Shown here: in pieces, positions 6,242 to 9,587 of the stretch
How positions within the stretch are numbered: position 1 is the first letter of the stretch
Layout: each line of letters starts with the position of its first letter
NCBI GenBank assembly: GCA_036375895.1
Contig: DASVBJ010000289.1
Location: 1-9,587, forward strand
Source of the DNA: DASVBJ01 sp036375895
Lineage (GTDB): Bacteria; Actinomycetota; Actinomycetes; JACCUZ01
DNA length: 9,587 nucleotides
Direction: 5' to 3'
Notes under the pieces: generated by a model
The model's database searches: none
Told to the model about the DNA's origin: nothing
Seen by the model: only the letters and a program-made list of their open reading frames with translations
Translations under genes and position numbers: made by a program

Positions 6242-6742
6242 TCAGCAGATCTGCTGCAGCCGGCCGGTGCCGAGGTCGTAGCGGAACCCGCCGACGGTGA
6301 CGTCGTGCAGGTAGGGCCAGGACCGCACCCGCTGGACGTCCGCGAGCAGGGAGCTCTCCTGGTCCTCGGTCGTCAGGAACGCGATGCTGCGGGTGTCCGG
6401 GCCACCGGCGGCGCGGATATCGGCGTGGACGTCGTCCTCGGTGCCGCCGGCCATCCGGCAGCTGGTGTGCGCAACCACCATCACCCGGTCGACGCCGAGC
6501 AGGTAGCGCGCCAGCACCAGCGTGCGCAGGACGTCGTCGGTGACGCGCGCCCCCGCGTTGCGCAGGATCTTCGCGTCTCCGGGCACCAGCCCGAGCATCG
6601 CCAGCGGGTCGATCCGCGAGTCCATGCAGGTCAGGACGGCGAGTCCCTTCGCGGCACGGGCCTCGAGGTCGGCGAGCCGGAACCTGGCGGCGTAGCCCTC
6701 GTTCGCCGCCAACACGTCATCGAAGTTGCTCTCGATCGGCAC
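6242..6742 (-). CDS. Beta-class carbonic anhydrase
   Basis: This is a 166-residue cytoplasmic zinc enzyme predicted to interconvert CO2 and bicarbonate. Zinc-site motifs are C39-x-D41-x-R43 in LAVLTCMDSRIDP and H92-x-x-C95 in VVAHTSCRM. The Asp/Arg dyad of the beta class is intact, and RNAGARVTDDVLRTL (61-75) is the other family signature. Its length and the N-terminal NFDDVLAANEGYAARF fit the short actinobacterial type (Rv1284-like). I choose GTG 6742. The frame extends to 6817, but those 25 residues are Arg/Pro-rich and overlap the end of the upstream E1-like gene. No proper ribosome binding site precedes the GTG; a TACGCT seven bases upstream suggests leaderless transcription. It lies 46 nt downstream of the E1-like gene on the same strand, so co-transcription is also possible. 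Confidence 0.9.
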   Translation of the reverse strand: MPIESNFDDVLAANEGYAARFRLADLEARAAKGLAVLTCMDSRIDPLAMLGLVPGDAKILRNAGARVTDDVLRTLVLARYLLGVDRVMVVAHTSCRMAGGTEDDVHADIRAAGGPDTRSIAFLTTEDQESSLLADVQRVRSWPYLHDVTVGGFRYDLGTGRLQQIC

Positions 6743-6749
6743 GCCCTGC

Positions 6750-6755
6750 AGCGTA
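6750..6755 (-). promoter_or_regulatory. Possible -10 element for leaderless carbonic anhydrase transcript
   Basis: TACGCT on the minus strand fits the actinobacterial TAnnnT -10 pattern and ends seven bases before the GTG at 6742, so transcription would begin at the start codon. No -35 is evident. A six-base match of this looseness can arise by chance. Confidence 0.3.
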
Positions 6756-6788
6756 GAGGGCCCTATCGCGGCGCGCGGAGCCGGGCGG

Positions 6789-9173
6789 TCAGAGCGCCAG
6801 CGCCGCCAGGGCGGCATTCACCACAGCGCCGGCCGTGAGGTCGTGGAGCTCGTAGAGGTCGCGCACGGTGCCGGACTGGCCGAAGGCGTCCACCCCGAGG
6901 GGCACGCACGGCACGCCCAGCGCCGACCCGAGCCAGGCCATCGCGTGCGAGGCTGCGTCGTGCACCGTCACGACGGGCGCCCGCTCCGGGAACAGCTCTT
7001 GAAGCAGCGACGACCGTGCCGGCCCGGTGGCCGAGCGCACCGAGTCGCGCAGGGCGCCGCGCCACCCGGCGTACAGGCGGTCCAGGGATGTGACGTCGAC
7101 CACGTGCGCCCGCACCCCCTCGTCGGCCAGCTCCGCCGCGGCCTCGAGCACCTCGGTCATCACCGCCCCCGAGGCGACGAGGTGGACGGCCGGGCCGTCG
7201 ACCTCGGAGGCCAGCAGCCGGTACCCGCCGTCGAGGACCTGCCTCCGCAGCGCGGCGTCGTCGCCGTAGCGGGCGCGGGCCGCCTCGAACGGGGCGTTGT
7301 CGACCGGCCGCGTGGACAGCCGGAGGTAGGCCGACGCACCGTCCTCGCCGCCGGCGATCCGGCCGAGCGCGTCGCACAGCAGCCAGTCGAGGGGCAGGAC
7401 GTAGGCCGGCTCGCACAGCGTGACCCCCGGCAGCTCGAGGCCGATCGAGGCGGTGATGGTCGACTGGTGCGCCCCGCCCTCGGGTGCCAGCGTCACCCCG
7501 GACGGGGTGCCGGCCACCACGAACCGGGCCCCCGAGTAGGTGCCGTAGATGAACGCGTCGAGACCGCGGCAGACGAACGGGTCGTAGACCGTGCCGATCG
7601 GCAGCAGCGGCTGGTCGGAGAGGTCCCACGCCAGGCCGAGCTGGCCGAGCAGCAGGAAGAGGTTCATCTCGCTGATGCCGAGCTCGACGTGCTGGCCCTT
7701 CGGGTGCTGCCGCCACTTCAGCAGCGGGTCGGTCTCGTTCCAGTCCCGCAGCTCGCTCGGCGCGTACACGCCGACCCGGTTGATGAAGCCGGCCAGGTTC
7801 GTCGAGGTGGCCACGTCGGGGGCGGTCGTCACGAGGTACGGAGCCACCTCGTCGTGGCGGGCCAGGCCGGTGAGGATCCGGCCGAACGCCTCCTGGGTCG
7901 ACGTCGGCTTGCCGGGGCTACGCGACTCGACACCCTCGGGCACCGAGATGTCGATGTGCGGCGACACGGGGTCGCGCCGGAGGTGCGTCGCCCGCGCCGC
8001 GCAGAGGGCACCCGCCGGCGTCGAGGGGTCGAGCCGGTCCCACTCGGTGGAGGGGTCCAGGCCGACCGTTCGGCGCAGCGCGTCGACCTGGTCACCGGTG
8101 AGCAGGGCGGAGTGGTTGCGCGGGTTGCCCGCGATGGGCAGCCCCCACCCCTTGACGGTGTAGGCGAAGACAACTGATGGCCGGTCGTCGACGCGGTCGC
8201 ACTCGGCGTACGCCTCGAGCATCGCCGCGAGGTCATGACCGCCGAGGTCGTGCACGAGCCGGTCGAGGTCGTCGTCGGCCACCGGGGCCAGCGCCTCGGC
8301 CACCTCGGCCGGGGCGCCGTCGAGGAAGCGCTCGCGCAGCTCGGCGCCCTGGAAGCCGAACATCGACTGGTACTGCTCGTTGGGCATGGCGTCGATGTAG
8401 TCCCGCAGGGCGGCGCCGTGCGGCTGCTCGAACGCCGCGGTCAGGCGGGTGCCGTACTTGACCTCGACCACGTGCCAGCCGACCGCCTCGAACATCCCCC
8501 GCCACTGGGCCAGCCGGATGCCGGGCACCACCCGGTCCAGCGACTGGCGGTTGAAGTCGACGACCCACATCACGTTGCCGAGGCCGGCCGTCGCGCTGTC
8601 GGCGACGGCCTCCCAGACGTTGCCCTCGTCCAGCTCCGCGTCGCCGAGAAGCGCGACGAACCGTGACCTCGGGCGCGGCCCGAAGTGGTCGTCCACGTAA
8701 TGCCGGGTGAGGGCGGCGAACAGCGGCGCTGCCGCGCCGAGACCGACGCTGCCGGTCGAGAAGTCGACGTGCTGCCGGTCGGGGTCCTTGGTGCGCGACG
8801 GGTAGGACTGCAGCCCGCCACGCGAGCGAAGCGTCGTCAGGTACCGCCGGTCCAGGTTGCCGAGGAGGTACTGGACGGCGTGGAAGACCGGCGACGCGTG
8901 CGGCTTGACGCTGACCCGGTCCGCGGCGTCGAGGTGGGCGAACCACAGCGCCGTCATCGCGGTCACCAACGACGCCGACGAGCTCTGGTGGCCACCGACC
9001 TTGACCCCGTCGCCGGTGTCCCGCTCCCGGTTGGCGGCGTCGACGATGCGGGTCGCGAGCCACAGCACCCGCCGTTGCACGTCCTCGAGGACCTCGAGGT
9101 CGACGGGGGCGCGCAGGTCGCGCGCGCCGGTCGGCTCCGTCGCGGCTGGGGCGGCAGGGGGCAGGGCGGACAC
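6789..9173 (-). CDS. Homodimeric pyruvate dehydrogenase E1-like (AceE-type) thiamin-diphosphate enzyme / transketolase-like
   Basis: The predicted 794-residue ThDP enzyme carries three domains in AceE order. The ThDP/Mg domain includes the AceE-like LQSYPSRTKDP and DFSTGSVGLGA (121-147), then GDAELDEGN (177-185) and DFNRQSLD (206-213). D178, N208 and Q210 match the Mg2+ ligands of E. coli AceE. A conserved His lies at H354 (AGNPRNHSALL). The pyrimidine domain has E502 in ELGISEMN, the expected cofactor-activating glutamate, and EGGAHQS (565-571). The C-terminal transketolase-type domain ends with VDAFGQSGTVRDL. The usual GDG is GDA here. E. coli AceE is 887 residues; this protein lacks most of its N-terminal region, which docks the E2 core. 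No E2 or E3 gene is near. It may therefore act outside a classical complex, and its 2-oxo acid or sugar phosphate substrate is uncertain. GTG 9173 is preceded by GAGGAG at six-base spacing. Confidence 0.87.
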   Translation of the reverse strand: MSALPPAAPAATEPTGARDLRAPVDLEVLEDVQRRVLWLATRIVDAANRERDTGDGVKVGGHQSSSASLVTAMTALWFAHLDAADRVSVKPHASPVFHAVQYLLGNLDRRYLTTLRSRGGLQSYPSRTKDPDRQHVDFSTGSVGLGAAAPLFAALTRHYVDDHFGPRPRSRFVALLGDAELDEGNVWEAVADSATAGLGNVMWVVDFNRQSLDRVVPGIRLAQWRGMFEAVGWHVVEVKYGTRLTAAFEQPHGAALRDYIDAMPNEQYQSMFGFQGAELRERFLDGAPAEVAEALAPVADDDLDRLVHDLGGHDLAAMLEAYAECDRVDDRPSVVFAYTVKGWGLPIAGNPRNHSALLTGDQVDALRRTVGLDPSTEWDRLDPSTPAGALCAARATHLRRDPVSPHIDISVPEGVESRSPGKPTSTQEAFGRILTGLARHDEVAPYLVTTAPDVATSTNLAGFINRVGVYAPSELRDWNETDPLLKWRQHPKGQHVELGISEMNLFLLLGQLGLAWDLSDQPLLPIGTVYDPFVCRGLDAFIYGTYSGARFVVAGTPSGVTLAPEGGAHQSTITASIGLELPGVTLCEPAYVLPLDWLLCDALGRIAGGEDGASAYLRLSTRPVDNAPFEAARARYGDDAALRRQVLDGGYRLLASEVDGPAVHLVASGAVMTEVLEAAAELADEGVRAHVVDVTSLDRLYAGWRGALRDSVRSATGPARSSLLQELFPERAPVVTVHDAASHAMAWLGSALGVPCVPLGVDAFGQSGTVRDLYELHDLTAGAVVNAALAALAL

Positions 9174-9206
9174 CGGTGGCTCCTCGGAAGACGTGCAGTT
9201 GGGGGC

Positions 9207-9212
9207 ACCCTA
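9207..9212 (-). promoter_or_regulatory. Possible -10 element of the E1-like gene
   Basis: TAGGGT on the minus strand is a common actinobacterial -10 form. Initiation near 9200 would give a 27-nt leader that contains the strong GAGGAG site before GTG 9173. No clear -35 is seen. Confidence 0.35.
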
Positions 9213-9231
9213 GCCAGCGGGCGGGTCCCCA

Positions 9232-9237
9232 TAGGAT
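9232..9237 (+). promoter_or_regulatory. Possible -10 element of the STAS-domain gene
   Basis: TAGGAT on the plus strand fits TAnnnT and would start transcription near 9244, with a leader of about 63 nt to GTG 9307. It lies only 19 bp from the opposing TAGGGT, as expected in a short divergent region. A TTGACA at 9279-9284 is too close to the start codon to serve as a -35 for a normal leader. Confidence 0.25.
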
Positions 9238-9306
9238 GCGGAGCGGAGTCGGCGCGGTCCGGAGGTGGGCCGTCGCCTTTGACATCGTGACGAGGATGAA
9301 GCCCCG

Positions 9307-9587
9307 GTGGACCTGCACCTGTCGACGTCGAACCTCGGCGGCTATGCCGTCGTGTCCGTTTCCGGCGAGATCGACCTCGAGTCGGCCGCACAGCTGAGCG
9401 AGCACGCCCTCACCGCCGCCCGCGAGGTGAGCCCGCACATCGTCCTCGACCTGAGTCGGGTCACCTTCATGGACTCCACCGGCCTGCAGGTCCTGATCGC
9501 GGTCAAGCGTCGCGCCGAGCTGGCCGGCGGCAGCCTCGCCCTCGTCGGAGTCGCGCGGGCCGTCATGAAGGTCCTGACCGTCACCGG
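9307..9587 (+). CDS. STAS-domain anti-sigma factor antagonist, 3' end outside window
   Basis: Ninety-three codons are visible before the right edge, and the frame is open to the last base. The translation from GTG 9307 begins VDLHLSTSNLGGYAVVSVSG and continues EIDLESAAQL. It reaches the diagnostic FMDSTGLQVL (55-64) and later VARAVMKVLTVT. This is the SpoIIAA/RsbV fold: S57 in D-S-T-G is the residue that a partner-switching anti-sigma kinase would phosphorylate, and the unphosphorylated form binds the anti-sigma factor and frees the sigma factor. GAGG at 9292-9295 precedes the GTG by 11 bases, which is long but usable. ATG 9296 is in another frame. Such proteins often accompany an RsbW-like kinase; none is visible. 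It is divergent from the E1-like gene. Confidence 0.9.
   Translation, partial: MDLHLSTSNLGGYAVVSVSGEIDLESAAQLSEHALTAAREVSPHIVLDLSRVTFMDSTGLQVLIAVKRRAELAGGSLALVGVARAVMKVLTVT

Noticed and set aside
5938..6300. Plus-strand open frame of 120 codons
   Set aside because: It has no ribosome binding site and is antisense to the small protein gene, which has both a promoter and a ribosome binding site.
6726..8177. Plus-strand open frame of 483 codons
   Set aside because: It lies antisense to the E1-like gene, has Arg/Gly/Pro/Val-rich low-complexity translation and no domain. It is a high-GC shadow frame.
9176..9397. Plus-strand frame of 73 codons using ATG 9296 or earlier
   Set aside because: It overlaps the STAS gene in a different frame and translates to Cys/Arg-rich sequence; the GTG 9307 frame contains the DSTG motif.

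Overview
The window is GC-rich, has many GTG starts, and carries gene families typical of Actinomycetota: a divergent hppD and Lrp/AsnC pair, a secreted PBP4-type carboxypeptidase, a LacI regulator, and a STAS anti-sigma antagonist. I would place it in a high-GC soil-type actinobacterium (Nocardioides- or Geodermatophilus-like), but the sequence alone does not fix the genus. There is no rRNA, tRNA, CRISPR array, insertion sequence or phage gene. The region looks chromosomal.

Left part (1-1623): the 3' portion of an ABC-2 type permease runs in from the left edge. It is followed by 139 nt with no recognisable signal and then a small four-helix membrane protein of unknown function. A 121-nt convergent gap holds a perfect 16-bp inverted repeat with an overlapping, mutually exclusive 10-bp stem.

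Tyrosine catabolism (1624-3472): hppD on the minus strand is divergent from an Lrp/AsnC regulator. The shared 127-nt intergenic region contains a long interrupted inverted repeat that is a good operator candidate. The regulator probably senses an amino acid or derivative and controls hppD and itself.

Cell wall and regulator (3525-6186): dacB (plus) converges on a lacI-type regulator (minus), with the last 17 bp of each gene overlapping. Upstream of lacI, on the same strand, is a 64-aa small protein with a strong ribosome binding site. It sits under a near-consensus promoter whose -35 and -10 elements each lie inside a copy of a CTGTACCGGTACAG-like operator. This tightly controlled small-protein/lacI unit is the least explained part of the window.

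Right part (6242-9587): a beta-class carbonic anhydrase lies downstream of a 794-aa thiamin-diphosphate enzyme resembling homodimeric pyruvate dehydrogenase E1 (AceE). The E1-like protein has a short N-terminus and no E2 or E3 gene nearby. Divergent from it, at the right edge, is the start of a STAS-domain anti-sigma factor antagonist cut off by the window end.

No gene-free stretch exceeds 300 bases.
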